Assembly (NCBI RefSeq): GCF_010994275.1
Contig: NZ_WMCD01000001.1
Coordinates: 868,001-932,000, forward strand
Origin: Cyclobacterium jeungdonense
GTDB lineage: Bacteria > Bacteroidota > Bacteroidia > Cytophagales > Cyclobacteriaceae
Direction: 5' to 3'
DNA length: 64,000 bases
In this document: positions 7,439-15,606 of the stretch, piece by piece
Layout: each line of letters starts with the position of its first letter
Position numbering within the stretch: the stretch's first letter is position 1
Made by a program: the position numbers and the translations under genes
The notes under the pieces: generated by a model
The model's database searches: none
What the model saw: the letters and a program-made list of their open reading frames with translations, nothing else
Told to the model about the DNA's origin: nothing

Positions 7439-9229
7439 ATGGATATACAGCAGCAACTTACAAAATGTATTTCTACCGCATTTCAGGAGTTATTTGACCA
7501 TTCACTGGACCCTGAGAGCATTTCACTACAAGCTACCCGAAAAGAGTTCACCGGAGACTACACCTTTGTCTTGTTTCCTTTTTTGAAAATTACCAAAAGC
7601 GCACCGGAAGCAACTGGTGAAAAAATTGGCGTCTACCTGCAGGAAAAGATCCCCGAAGTGGCCAGCTTTAATGTAGTAAAAGGCTTTCTAAACCTATCCC
7701 TTTCTGCTTCCTATTGGACGGAGGTATTTCTTCAACTTTGCAAACTGGAAGACTCAGGAACCTACCCGGCAAAGGGTAAGAAGGTGATGGTGGAGTTCAG
7801 TTCCCCGAACACCAACAAACCCCTTCACCTGGGCCACCTGCGAAACAATTTTCTGGGTTTTTCTGTAGCGAACATTCTGGAAGCTTATGGTTATGAAGTA
7901 ATAAAAGCCAATCTGGTAAATGACCGGGGCATCCACATTTGCAAATCCATGGTAGCATATGAAAAATTGGGGGAAAATGCCAGTCCCGAAAGCTCCGGTT
8001 TGAAAGGCGACCACCTGGTGGGAAAGTATTACGTACTTTTCGATCAGGAATACAAAAAGCAAATTAAGAAACTGATAGCAGGGGGAATGACAGAAGAAGA
8101 GGCCAAAAAAGAAGCTCCCTGGATGAAAGCCGCTCAGGAGATGCTTGTCAAGTGGGAAGCTGGTGATCCGCATACCGTAGAACTTTGGAAAAAACTCAAC
8201 AACTGGGTATACCAGGGTTTTGATGAGACTTACCGTAGTCTGGGTGTCACTTTTGACCAATTTTATTACGAGTCGGATACGTATTTGTTAGGTAAGGACA
8301 TCGTAAAAGAAGGACTGGAAAAAGGCGTGTTTTTCAAAAAGGAAAACGGTTCGGTATGGGCAGACCTTAGCAGTGTTGGGCTGGACGAAAAGCTGGTATT
8401 AAGGGCGGATGGTACCTCGGTATACATGACCCAGGATATGGGCACCGCAGATTTAAAGTACAAGGATCACGGAATTGAAAAATCCGTTTATGTGGTAGGA
8501 AACGAGCAAGACTATCATTTTGAGGTGCTGTTTTCCATTATGCGCATGTTGGGGAGACCCTATGGGGAGGGGCTCTACCACCTCTCATACGGCATGGTAG
8601 ACCTGCCTTCCGGTAAAATGAAATCCAGGGAAGGGACGGTGGTGGATGCAGACGACCTGATCCAGGAAATGGTGGACACTGCCAGGGATCATACCCAGGA
8701 ATTGGGTAAAATAGAAGGTTTCACTCAGGAAGAAGCAGAAGCATTGTACCAAATGCTAGGATTAGGGGCGTTGAAATATTTCCTGTTGAAAGTGGATCCA
8801 AAAAAACGCATGTTGTTCAACCCTAAAGAATCCATTGAATTTCAAGGTAATACCGGTCCTTTTATACAATATACCCATGCCCGGATCGCTGCAATTCTGC
8901 GAAAAGCGGCCCAAATCGAACTGGATATTTCTGGTAATCGTTTTGAAAGCTACTCCGATCTTCAGGATACGGAACGGATATTGATTTTTCAACTAGCCGA
9001 GTATAAAAATAAGGTAGCCATAGCCGCCGAAGAACTATCGCCGGCAGTAATTGCTCAGTATTTGTTCGATTTAGCAAAGGAATATAACCGCTTTTATGCA
9101 GAACTTCCTATATTTAGTGAAACCAAAGCTGAAGTCCAGGCCTTTAGGGTAGCCCTTTCTGAACAGGTGGCCAAAACAATTAGGTCCGGCATGAAGTTAT
9201 TGGGAATAGACGTACCCCAAAAAATGTAA
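7439..9229 (+). CDS. argS: Arginyl-tRNA synthetase
   Basis: The ATG at 7439 is preferred over an in-frame TTG at 7385, because it gives the usual N-terminus (MDIQQQLTK) and follows a good -7 element. The 596-residue class I synthetase has the HIGH motif as HLGH (130-133, in SSPNTNKPLHLGH) and the second signature loop as KMKSREGT (393-400), typical of bacterial ArgRS without a canonical KMSKS. The N-terminal Add-1 domain covers about residues 1-90 and the DALR anticodon-binding domain about 470-596. It charges tRNA-Arg in the cytosol. The glutathione peroxidase gene follows after 2 bp. Confidence 0.97.
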   Translation: MDIQQQLTKCISTAFQELFDHSLDPESISLQATRKEFTGDYTFVLFPFLKITKSAPEATGEKIGVYLQEKIPEVASFNVVKGFLNLSLSASYWTEVFLQLCKLEDSGTYPAKGKKVMVEFSSPNTNKPLHLGHLRNNFLGFSVANILEAYGYEVIKANLVNDRGIHICKSMVAYEKLGENASPESSGLKGDHLVGKYYVLFDQEYKKQIKKLIAGGMTEEEAKKEAPWMKAAQEMLVKWEAGDPHTVELWKKLNNWVYQGFDETYRSLGVTFDQFYYESDTYLLGKDIVKEGLEKGVFFKKENGSVWADLSSVGLDEKLVLRADGTSVYMTQDMGTADLKYKDHGIEKSVYVVGNEQDYHFEVLFSIMRMLGRPYGEGLYHLSYGMVDLPSGKMKSREGTVVDADDLIQEMVDTARDHTQELGKIEGFTQEEAEALYQMLGLGALKYFLLKVDPKKRMLFNPKESIEFQGNTGPFIQYTHARIAAILRKAAQIELDISGNRFESYSDLQDTERILIFQLAEYKNKVAIAAEELSPAVIAQYLFDLAKEYNRFYAELPIFSETKAEVQAFRVALSEQVAKTIRSGMKLLGIDVPQKM

Positions 9230-9231
9230 CT

Positions 9232-9837
9232 ATGAACACGCTAATTTATCTAATCATCAGTGGATTGTTTGTTATTCAAACGCCTCAGTCAAAACATTTT
9301 AATTTCGCTTCTGAAAAAACATCCCCTATCAAGGGTGAAAATCTATTGCCTATGGATAAAGCCGCTGATTTTTACGAGTTTACCCTGAATGATATTGATG
9401 GAAACCCCGTCGATTTTTCCAAATTTAAAGGACAAAAGCTGTTGATCGTAAACGTGGCTTCTAAATGTGGTTACACGCCTCAGTACGCCGAATTACAGGA
9501 ATTGTATGATGCCTACAAGGAACAACTGACCATATTAGCTTTCCCGGCAAATAACTTTGGCGGTCAGGAACCTGGAACGAATGAAGATATTAAAACCTTC
9601 TGCACTGAAAATTACGGGGTGACCTTTCCAATGTTTGAAAAAATATCTGTAAAAGGTGTAGACAAACACCCTCTTTACCGTTGGTTGTCGGACAAAAACT
9701 TAAACGGCTGGAATAATACCGAACCTTCCTGGAACTTCTGCAAATATTTTGTAAATGAAAAGGGTGAATTGGTCAAGTTCTTTCCGTCCTCTGTAAAACC
9801 AATGGACGATGAAATTATTAAATTGATCAAATCCTAA
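9232..9837 (+). CDS. Exported glutathione peroxidase family protein
   Basis: The protein has 201 residues, about 40 more than cytosolic relatives; the extra N-terminal part includes a hydrophobic segment (LIYLIISGLFVI) that is probably a signal peptide or anchor. The GPx core shows the peroxidatic cysteine C79 in VASKCGYTPQY (Cys rather than selenocysteine), the catalytic Gln Q112 in NNFGGQEPG, and Trp/Asn at W167-N168 in WNFCKYF. Most bacterial Cys-GPx enzymes use thioredoxin. An envelope location would need another reductant. It lies 2 bp after argS and ends in its own terminator. Confidence 0.9.
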   Translation: MNTLIYLIISGLFVIQTPQSKHFNFASEKTSPIKGENLLPMDKAADFYEFTLNDIDGNPVDFSKFKGQKLLIVNVASKCGYTPQYAELQELYDAYKEQLTILAFPANNFGGQEPGTNEDIKTFCTENYGVTFPMFEKISVKGVDKHPLYRWLSDKNLNGWNNTEPSWNFCKYFVNEKGELVKFFPSSVKPMDDEIIKLIKS

Positions 9838-9874
9838 AGTAGACCCACATACCGTTTACTGAAATTCAAGAAAT

Positions 9875-9905
9875 GCCTTCCGGTTCTGCGGAAGGCTTGT
9901 TTTTA
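9875..9905 (+). terminator. Intrinsic terminator of the argS-glutathione peroxidase unit
   Basis: The perfect 8-bp stem GCCTTCCG / CGGAAGGC with loop GTTCTG is followed by TTGTTTTTATTT, 38 bp after the stop codon. Confidence 0.9.
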
Positions 9906-9938
9906 TTTATTATTTAACGCTATACCCGTTTTTTCGCA

Positions 9939-10844
9939 TTGGCAGTCATTTCCACCAATAAAGCCTGGATACAAGCCTTTAGGCTGAGAACCTTGCCTCT
10001 GGCGCTTTCCAGCATCATCATGGGGTCTTTAATCGCATTCAAAAATGCTGAGTTTCGTTGGATTGTCTTTGCATTAGCCGCCCTTACCACCACTTTGTTA
10101 CAAGTCTTATCAAATTTGGCCAATGACTATGGTGATAGCATCCACGGGGCGGATAACGAAAACAGGAAAGGCCCGTTACGAGCCGTTCAATCCGGAGCGA
10201 TCAGTGCCGCTTCCATGAAGAAAGCCATGATTCTTTTTTCTATCCTTTCCCTGATAAGTGGGTTGTGGCTACTTGCCGTGGCTGTGAACGATACCGCTTT
10301 GTTCTTAGGCTTTCTGGGGCTCGGCCTGTTAGCTATATTGGCTGCCATTACCTATACTTCGGGTAATAAACCTTACGGGTACGCCGGCCTGGGGGATCTT
10401 GCCGTGTTTATATTCTTTGGATGGATTGGCGTTATGGGTACCTATTACCTGCATGCCCTTACATTTGATGCTTCACTATGGCTTCCTGCTTCTGCGGTAG
10501 GTCTCTTGAGTACAGCAGTGTTGAATATTAATAACATCCGGGACATAGAATCGGACAAAAGCGCCGGTAAAAAATCGATTCCAGTGAGAATTGGTAAAAG
10601 GTCCGCTGCTGCCTACCACTGGACCTTGTTAAGTGTTGCCCTGATCCTACTTTTGGTTTTTATATTACAGGAACAAGCCTATGGGGCACTGTTGTATTGG
10701 CTGGCCGCACCTATGGTACTCCAAACAGGCTGGGCCGTGAAAAAATTTAATGCGCCCGAAAAGCTGGACCCCTACCTCAAAGTTATGGCTTTGGGGACAT
10801 TTTTATGCGTACTGCTTTTTGGGCTGGGCTGGATGATTTTTTAA
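9939..10844 (+). CDS. menA: 1,4-dihydroxy-2-naphthoate polyprenyltransferase
   Basis: This 301-residue UbiA-family integral membrane protein starts at a TTG (9939). The N-terminus AWIQAFRLRTLPLALS is the usual MenA start. The first prenyl-diphosphate-binding motif is NLANDYGDSIHGAD (N62, D63, D66, D72); the second is NNIRDIESDKSAGKKS near residues 197-212. Eight to nine hydrophobic segments are visible. MenA attaches the isoprenoid chain to DHNA in menaquinone synthesis, consistent with menaquinone as the quinone feeding the NO reductase encoded at 16315-18576. No other men genes are in the window. Confidence 0.93.
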   Translation: MAVISTNKAWIQAFRLRTLPLALSSIIMGSLIAFKNAEFRWIVFALAALTTTLLQVLSNLANDYGDSIHGADNENRKGPLRAVQSGAISAASMKKAMILFSILSLISGLWLLAVAVNDTALFLGFLGLGLLAILAAITYTSGNKPYGYAGLGDLAVFIFFGWIGVMGTYYLHALTFDASLWLPASAVGLLSTAVLNINNIRDIESDKSAGKKSIPVRIGKRSAAAYHWTLLSVALILLLVFILQEQAYGALLYWLAAPMVLQTGWAVKKFNAPEKLDPYLKVMALGTFLCVLLFGLGWMIF

Positions 10845-10925
10845 ACAAATGCTAAATTCCTTATTTAATTTCTATAGATTTTTGTAGTTTAACTGCACGT
10901 AAACTATTAATTCGGCAAAATACCT

Positions 10926-11777
10926 ATGAAAAGCATCTTAGTACCCTTTGATTTTTCTGAAGAAGCAGAAAATGCCTTCCAATTGGCTCAGGATATTGCA
11001 GCCAAAGCGTCCTGTAAACTGAAATTGGTTCATGTGATCGAGATTCCTACTACCCAGCATTTCAATACCATGGGGGAGGTAAACATGGAAGAAAATTTCA
11101 TAGACAAAATCTACATGGTGGATTTGGTAGAAAAGAGAAAAAAGCAATTTAAAGAACTGGAAGAGGCCCATGCCGTGAAGCCGTATGACTTCAGCACCAC
11201 CATATCTTATGGGAATCCCTACGCTGGAATATCCAGTGAGATTACAGAAATCAAGGCAGACCTGGTGATCATGGGATCCAAAGGTTCCAGTGGACTGGAA
11301 GAACTGCTTATTGGTTCCAATACAGAAAAGGTGGTCCGGCTCTCCAAATGTCCGGTCATTACGGTAAAAGCTCCGGTTAAAGCCGATCAACTCAAGAAGA
11401 TTGTTTTTGCCAGTGACTTTGGAGAGGACAGCAAAAAAGTAATGAAAAATCTGAAAGACCTGCAGGAACTGCTGGAGGCTGAAATCAGATTGGTAAAAGT
11501 GAATACTCCTAACTCTTTTGAAAAGTCTAAGAGTTCCATGGAAAAAATCAAAGGATTTATTAAAGCCAACGGCCTTAAAAATGTCCAAATAGATATTTAT
11601 AACGGCGATACCGAAGAAGAAGGCATTATTGAGTTTGCCGATGAGGTGGATGCCGATATCATTGCCATGGCAACGCATGGTAGAACGGGCTTTATGCACC
11701 TACTAAGCGGAAGCATTGCCGAGGATGTGGTCAACAGCGCCAAAAGACCGGTCTGGACCATGAAATTTAAAAAGTAA
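10926..11777 (+). CDS. Universal stress protein with two UspA domains
   Basis: The 283-residue protein has two tandem Usp domains (about 1-145 and 150-283). The first ends with the ATP-binding signature G-2x-G-9x-GS (GSKGSSGLEELLIGS). In the second the corresponding segment is ATHGRTGFMHLLSGS, with the first Gly replaced by Ala. Both begin with a beta strand and acidic residue (ILVPFDFSEEA, IVFASDFGEDS). Such tandem proteins are common in Bacteroidota. They bind ATP or other nucleotides, and their physiological partners are mostly unknown. The SUI1-like gene follows after 9 bp. Confidence 0.92.
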   Translation: MKSILVPFDFSEEAENAFQLAQDIAAKASCKLKLVHVIEIPTTQHFNTMGEVNMEENFIDKIYMVDLVEKRKKQFKELEEAHAVKPYDFSTTISYGNPYAGISSEITEIKADLVIMGSKGSSGLEELLIGSNTEKVVRLSKCPVITVKAPVKADQLKKIVFASDFGEDSKKVMKNLKDLQELLEAEIRLVKVNTPNSFEKSKSSMEKIKGFIKANGLKNVQIDIYNGDTEEEGIIEFADEVDADIIAMATHGRTGFMHLLSGSIAEDVVNSAKRPVWTMKFKK

Positions 11778-11786
11778 TTCGTTTCT

Positions 11787-12143
11787 ATGGGTAGAAAGAA
11801 AGATAACGATTGGAAAAAAAGAGACGGAGTGGTGTATTCTACTTCGGATTCATTTGATTATGAGGAAGAAAATAGCTCTCCTGAGGACACGCTGCCCCCA
11901 CCTCAGCAAAACCTGCGCATCATGCTGGATAAAAAATCCAGAGGCGGCAAACAGGTGACCCTGGTAACTGGATTTGTAGGGCAAGAGGAGGATTTGAAAG
12001 CACTGGGAAAGACCTTAAAGACCAAGTGCGGCGTAGGCGGAAATACCAAAGAGGGTGAGATCCTGATTCAGGGGGATCACCGGGACAAAATCCTGGAGTA
12101 CCTGAAGCAGGAAGGATATAAGGCAAAAAAATCCGGTGGTTGA
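11787..12143 (+). CDS. SUI1/eIF1-like translation factor (YciH family)
   Basis: This 118-residue protein has a charged, probably disordered N-terminus (1-40) and a SUI1 domain (about 45-115) with the family hallmarks [12 protein letters not shown] and [19 protein letters not shown]. Bacterial YciH/SUI1 proteins resemble eukaryotic initiation factor 1 and affect start-codon fidelity. The stop codon sits inside the loop of the gene's own terminator, so its last codons form half of the stem. It is probably cotranscribed with the upstream universal stress gene. Confidence 0.93.
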   Translation: MGRKKDNDWKKRDGVVYSTSDSFDYEEENSSPEDTLPPPQQNLRIMLDKKSRGGKQVTLVTGFVGQEEDLKALGKTLKTKCGVGGNTKEGEILIQGDHRDKILEYLKQEGYKAKKSGG

Positions 12144-12159
12144 TGCACCGGATTTTTTT
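12126..12159 (+). terminator. Terminator overlapping the SUI1 stop codon
   Basis: AAAATCCGGTG and CACCGGATTTT pair over 11 bp, and the loop contains the TGA stop (12141-12143) of the SUI1 gene. The stem is followed by a run of T. The A-rich left arm also makes it usable from the minus strand for the converging frame at 12178. Confidence 0.85.
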
Positions 12160-12177
12160 GCTTTGGTCCTCCCCTTT

Positions 12178-12435
12178 TTATTCGATAATTTCCACCAACA
12201 TCGAAAAGCCCTTGCTTTTCACAAATCTTCCGGTTTCGATGGTTGACATGCCTATTCCAAATTGGCGCATCATGGACTCAAGCATGTCCCCAGTCACCCC
12301 TCCCCGAATAGTTCTTTTGAGGGAATCGTCACAGTAAAATCCTCTCTTGCTCGCAGCCTCCTTAAAGGCAATTTTTCGAAAATACTCCAGGTAGTGTTCC
12401 GTGCCCTTCACAAAGGTTCCCATTATTGCCGGCAT
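12178..12435 (-). CDS. Hypothetical protein, possibly the 3' remnant of a longer gene
   Basis: From an ATG at 12435 the frame encodes 85 residues (MPAIMGTFVKG... ending MLVEIIE). The composition looks coding, but I recognise no family. The same frame stays open about 100 bp further upstream to near 12537, and those codons also look coding (for example DFANQKLKNLGNAELD), yet no usable start codon occurs there. This suggests either a non-standard start or loss of the 5' end. It converges with the SUI1 gene and shares its terminator. Confidence 0.4.
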   Translation of the reverse strand: MPAIMGTFVKGTEHYLEYFRKIAFKEAASKRGFYCDDSLKRTIRGGVTGDMLESMMRQFGIGMSTIETGRFVKSKGFSMLVEIIE

Positions 12436-12768
12436 CGCTGTGAGGGGATTGTTACTATCCAGCTCGGCATTGCCCAGATTTTTTAGCTTCTGATTGGCGA
12501 AGTCTACCTGTGTTCGAATAGCTATGCCTTTGACCTACTTTGATTTCCAAATCAGTATTATTTCAGGAAAGAGAAAAATTTCTATGGAGTTGAACTTCTT
12601 CAGGTAGTTTTCTGACCGAAAAATGCAATTACCAAAGTTAATTTCTTGAGAAAAAAATTTAAAAAAACTGAACATATTTTTTTCCAAAAATAATCCAACG
12701 GCAAGTAATTTTTTTAGCTTTGCCTCCAACCTTACCAATAGTTAGGACAAAATGGGAATCTTTTACAA
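12436..12768. other. 333-bp AT-rich region upstream of trkH
   Basis: The left third continues the open frame of the preceding minus-strand gene. The rest is very AT-rich with A and T tracts and carries a candidate trkH promoter near 12715. Confidence 0.5.
12715..12722 (+). promoter_or_regulatory. Possible -7 promoter element of the potassium uptake gene
   Basis: TAGCTTTG fits the Bacteroidota -7 consensus TAnnTTTG and lies 46 bp upstream of the ATG. The -33 element is not clear. Confidence 0.35.
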
Positions 12769-14511
12769 ATGAACTTAAAAATACTCTATAAGATAGCCTT
12801 ATGGATTAGCGTTCTTGGAATAATTGCTATTATTTCTGACTTCGGGTATGCCCAAAACAACGATGCCCAGCAATTTTTGGACGGGTTTTACTTTGTCGTC
12901 CTGGGGATTGGGGTAATCTCCACCGTGGTACGCTACCTCGAGAATTATAAGCTTATTAAAAGAAAAGTCTTTGTATTTGATATTTTATCCGTTTGCTTCA
13001 CCATATGGGTTTTTTACCTGTTTCTTTTTGTTGGTGTGCCGTTTGAAACCGATTTGTTGCTTGAAAACCCCATTTGGGTTCGAATTGCGGTACTTTCTAC
13101 CTTCATTAGAGAATTTTCGGAAGTAAGGTTAAACTACACCCGAACGGTATTAAATCCGGCACAACTTTTCGTCGTGAGCTTTTTGCTTATCATTTTATTA
13201 GGGACTTTTTTACTGATGCTTCCCAATGCAACTTATGAAGGGATTACTTTTGTCGATGCATTATTTACTTCCACCAGTGCCGTTTGTGTGACCGGACTAA
13301 TCGTAGTGGATACAGGCAGTTACTTCACCGAGTTCGGGCAAATAATTATCATGTTTCTCATCCAAATTGGTGGATTGGGTATTTTGACCTTTGCCAGTTA
13401 CTTTAGCTACTTTTTCAAAGGCGGTTCCACCTATGAAAACCAACTCGCTTTGACCGATATCACCAGTTCTAAAACGATTGGAGATGTCTTTTCTACCCTT
13501 AAATACATAATTTTAATCACCTTTGGAATCGAACTGGTCTCGGGTCTGTTCATTTATAGCAGCCTGGAACCATTGAACTTTCAGTCCCAATATGACCGGA
13601 TATTTTTCTCGGTATTTCACGCGATTTCCGCTTTTTGCAATGCGGGATTTTCGACCCTGTCCAACAGTTTGTATGAAAGTGATTTTAAATTCAACTACTT
13701 TCTCCAGGTAACCGTGATTCTAACCTTCGTAATGGGGGGACTGGGGTTTTCTATTGTAGCCAATATCGTCAACTATTTAAAATATCGCTTGAGGAAACTG
13801 CTTTCTTCTGACAGAAACAAGGTAGGATACCGGCCCTGGATATTGAATTTAAACAGCCGCATTACCTTAATTACCACCTTTTCCATCACCGCAATTGCAT
13901 TTGTGGCGTTCTATATTTTAGAATTCAATAATACCCTATCGGAACATCAGGGAATTGGAAAAGTAGTAACAGCACTTTTTGGAGCCACCACTCCCCGTAC
14001 GGCTGGTTTCAATTCAATCAATACCGCTTCCATGCTGTTCCCAACCACCATGATGGTCTTTTTGCTCATGTGGATTGGCGCATCGCCAGCTTCAACCGGG
14101 GGAGGAATTAAGACCAGTACTTTTGCCATTGCAACGCTGAATATTCTAAGTTTGGCAAAGGGAAAAGAAAGAATTGAGATTTTCGGGAGAGAGATTGCAC
14201 GCATATCGGTTCAGCGGTCATTTGCAACTATTTCGCTTTCGATCATCGTCATCGGTTCAGGAATCATGCTGGTTTCCATGTTCGAAAACGATAAAAACTT
14301 AATGGACATCGGATTTGAATGCTTTTCTGCATACAGCACAGTAGGGTTGAGCCTGGGGATAACTGCAGACCTGGCAAATGAAAGTAAGGTAATATTTATT
14401 GTCATCATGTTTGTCGGCAGGGTAAGCATGTTGACCATTATCATCGCCCTTTTCAAAAAGGTAAAACGGAAACACTATCAGTATCCGACAGAGGAAATAA
14501 CAATTAACTAA
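12769..14511 (+). CDS. Potassium uptake protein, TrkH/KtrB family
   Basis: This 580-residue inner-membrane protein carries the four pore loops of the superfamily with their selectivity-filter segments: TSAVCVTGLIV, AISAFCNAGFST, ATTPRTAGFNS and FSAYSTVGLSLG. The central Gly of each is present. The first about 130 residues form three or four extra membrane segments (including VFVFDILSVCFTIWVFYLF), an N-terminal extension seen in Bacteroidota members. It imports K+ (often with Na+) and is controlled by the RCK subunit encoded at 14796-15482. The two genes are separated by three 91-bp repeats. Confidence 0.94.
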   Translation: MNLKILYKIALWISVLGIIAIISDFGYAQNNDAQQFLDGFYFVVLGIGVISTVVRYLENYKLIKRKVFVFDILSVCFTIWVFYLFLFVGVPFETDLLLENPIWVRIAVLSTFIREFSEVRLNYTRTVLNPAQLFVVSFLLIILLGTFLLMLPNATYEGITFVDALFTSTSAVCVTGLIVVDTGSYFTEFGQIIIMFLIQIGGLGILTFASYFSYFFKGGSTYENQLALTDITSSKTIGDVFSTLKYIILITFGIELVSGLFIYSSLEPLNFQSQYDRIFFSVFHAISAFCNAGFSTLSNSLYESDFKFNYFLQVTVILTFVMGGLGFSIVANIVNYLKYRLRKLLSSDRNKVGYRPWILNLNSRITLITTFSITAIAFVAFYILEFNNTLSEHQGIGKVVTALFGATTPRTAGFNSINTASMLFPTTMMVFLLMWIGASPASTGGGIKTSTFAIATLNILSLAKGKERIEIFGREIARISVQRSFATISLSIIVIGSGIMLVSMFENDKNLMDIGFECFSAYSTVGLSLGITADLANESKVIFIVIMFVGRVSMLTIIIALFKKVKRKHYQYPTEEITIN

Positions 14512-14613
14512 AGGATTAATCCATTAAATCGAGCATGATGGAGGCGACACACAGAGGGATGATTATAAAGCATGCACGATTCCATATGGCCGCTTAAAGA
14601 CAATTATAAACAT

Positions 14614-14700
14614 ATGAAATCGAGCATGACGAGATCGACACACAGTGGGATGATTATCAAGCATGCGAGATTCCATCTGACCGCTGAAAAAAAAATATAA
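14614..14700 (+). other. Small ORF in repeat copy 2 (28 codons), coding status uncertain
   Basis: ATG 14614 to TAA 14698-14700 encodes a basic 28-residue peptide with the core MIIKHARFH. Its start context matches that of trkA, and its stop is 4 bp before the ATG of the next copy, a layout that would allow translational re-initiation. Most differences between copies 2 and 3 change the amino acid, which argues against selection on the peptide sequence. Confidence 0.3.
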
Positions 14701-14704
14701 ACAG

Positions 14705-14791
14705 ATGAAATCGAGCATGACGTACCCGTCACACACTGAGATGATTATAAGCCATGCGAGATTCCATGTGACCACTAAAAGACAGTTATAA
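14705..14791 (+). other. Small ORF in repeat copy 3 (28 codons), directly upstream of trkA
   Basis: ATG 14705 to TAA 14789-14791 encodes a 28-residue peptide with the core MIISHARFH. The stop is 4 bp before the trkA ATG. It could be an upstream ORF coupled to trkA translation, or simply a by-product of the repeat. Copy 1 retains a 20-codon version (14535-14597) without the upstream ATG. Confidence 0.3.
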
Positions 14792-14795
14792 ACAC

Positions 14796-15482
14796 ATGAA
14801 ATTTATCATCGTAGGACTAGGCTATTTTGGTGCTTCTCTATCTCAAAAACTCACCGCGAAAGGCAATGAGGTGATCGGAATTGACAACAGAATGGAGAAA
14901 GTCGATTTGTACAAGGAAAAAATATCGCATACCATCTGCATGGACGCCACGGAAGATGTTGCGGTTTCTGGTTTGCCTTTGGATGATACAGACGTGGTCA
15001 TCGTAGCTATTGGTGAAGACCAGGGATCCAATATCATGACCACCGCTTTGTTCAAAAACATGCAAGTGAAACGCCTGATTAGCCGGGCCATCAATCCGCT
15101 TCACGAAAAGGTATTGGTAGCTATAGGCGTAGACGAAATCGTGCACCCGGAAGAAGAAACCGCCGAACGCTGGGCAAAGAAGCTTTGTCTAAATAATGTG
15201 GTCGATTCTTTTGAGTTAAGCGATGATTTCAGCATCATTGAAGCCAATGTACCCAAAGAAGTCGTGGGTACCACCATTCGGGAAGTCGGGTTCAGGGTTA
15301 AGTACAATTTGCTCGTCCTTACAATCATGAAAAAAACGGAAGTAAAAAGCGTACTGGGCAAAAGCCGAACAGAATTTAAGATTCAAGGTATTGCTACCCC
15401 CGATCAAAACCTTGAAGAATCCGATATTTTGGTTCTCTATGGAGCCAATAAGGATTTACAGGAATTTTTGAAACAAAAATGA
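14796..15482 (+). CDS. Potassium channel regulatory subunit, TrkA/KtrA (RCK) family
   Basis: This 228-residue cytosolic protein has an N-terminal Rossmann RCK_N domain with the nucleotide motif VGLGYFGASLS and the acidic residue at the end of strand 2 (GIDNR), and a C-terminal RCK_C domain (about 140-228). It forms rings that bind NAD(H) or ATP/ADP and gate the partner pore protein encoded at 12769-14511. The usual two-gene layout is conserved, but the genes lie 284 bp apart because of the 91-bp repeat array, whose last unit ends at this start codon. Confidence 0.94.
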   Translation: MKFIIVGLGYFGASLSQKLTAKGNEVIGIDNRMEKVDLYKEKISHTICMDATEDVAVSGLPLDDTDVVIVAIGEDQGSNIMTTALFKNMQVKRLISRAINPLHEKVLVAIGVDEIVHPEEETAERWAKKLCLNNVVDSFELSDDFSIIEANVPKEVVGTTIREVGFRVKYNLLVLTIMKKTEVKSVLGKSRTEFKIQGIATPDQNLEESDILVLYGANKDLQEFLKQK

Positions 15483-15606
15483 TGAGTTACAGATCCGGTA
15501 AAAACACCCGCTAACAGAATTACCGCCAGATTAATGAAAGCAAGAAATCATCTTTACCCAGAATCAAAAATATCACTGCCATAAATACCCGCTTTTTGTT
15601 TCGTTT

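Larger units (their letters stand above)
14523..14795 (+). repeat. Three perfectly spaced 91-bp tandem repeats between trkH and trkA
   Basis: Copies run 14523-14613, 14614-14704 and 14705-14795, each exactly 91 bp. Each contains (A)TGAAATCGAGCATGA, a CACACAG/CACACTG segment, GATGATTAT, a CATGC core, GATTCCAT, and ends in TATAAACA plus two bases. The ATG of trkA (14796) falls exactly where a fourth copy would begin, and the trkA context TATAAACACATGAAAT recurs at the start of copies 2 and 3. Within a unit the pattern ATCRAGCATG(A)CGAGAT occurs twice about 37 bp apart. The 91-bp period is not a multiple of three. Confidence 0.9.

Noticed and set aside
7320..7586. 88-residue frame overlapping argS
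   Set aside because: It overlaps the true argS start in another frame; argS signatures fix the frame.
10938..11699. 253-residue minus-strand frame
   Set aside because: Antisense to the universal stress gene with no recognisable domain; Phe- and His-rich as expected of a reversed coding strand.
14563..14775. 70-residue minus-strand frame across the 91-bp repeats
   Set aside because: It arises from the repeats themselves and has no start context or homology; the period of 91 bp would break any repeated peptide frame.
14523..14795. CRISPR array
   Set aside because: Units are contiguous and 91 bp long with no unique spacers, and no cas genes are present.
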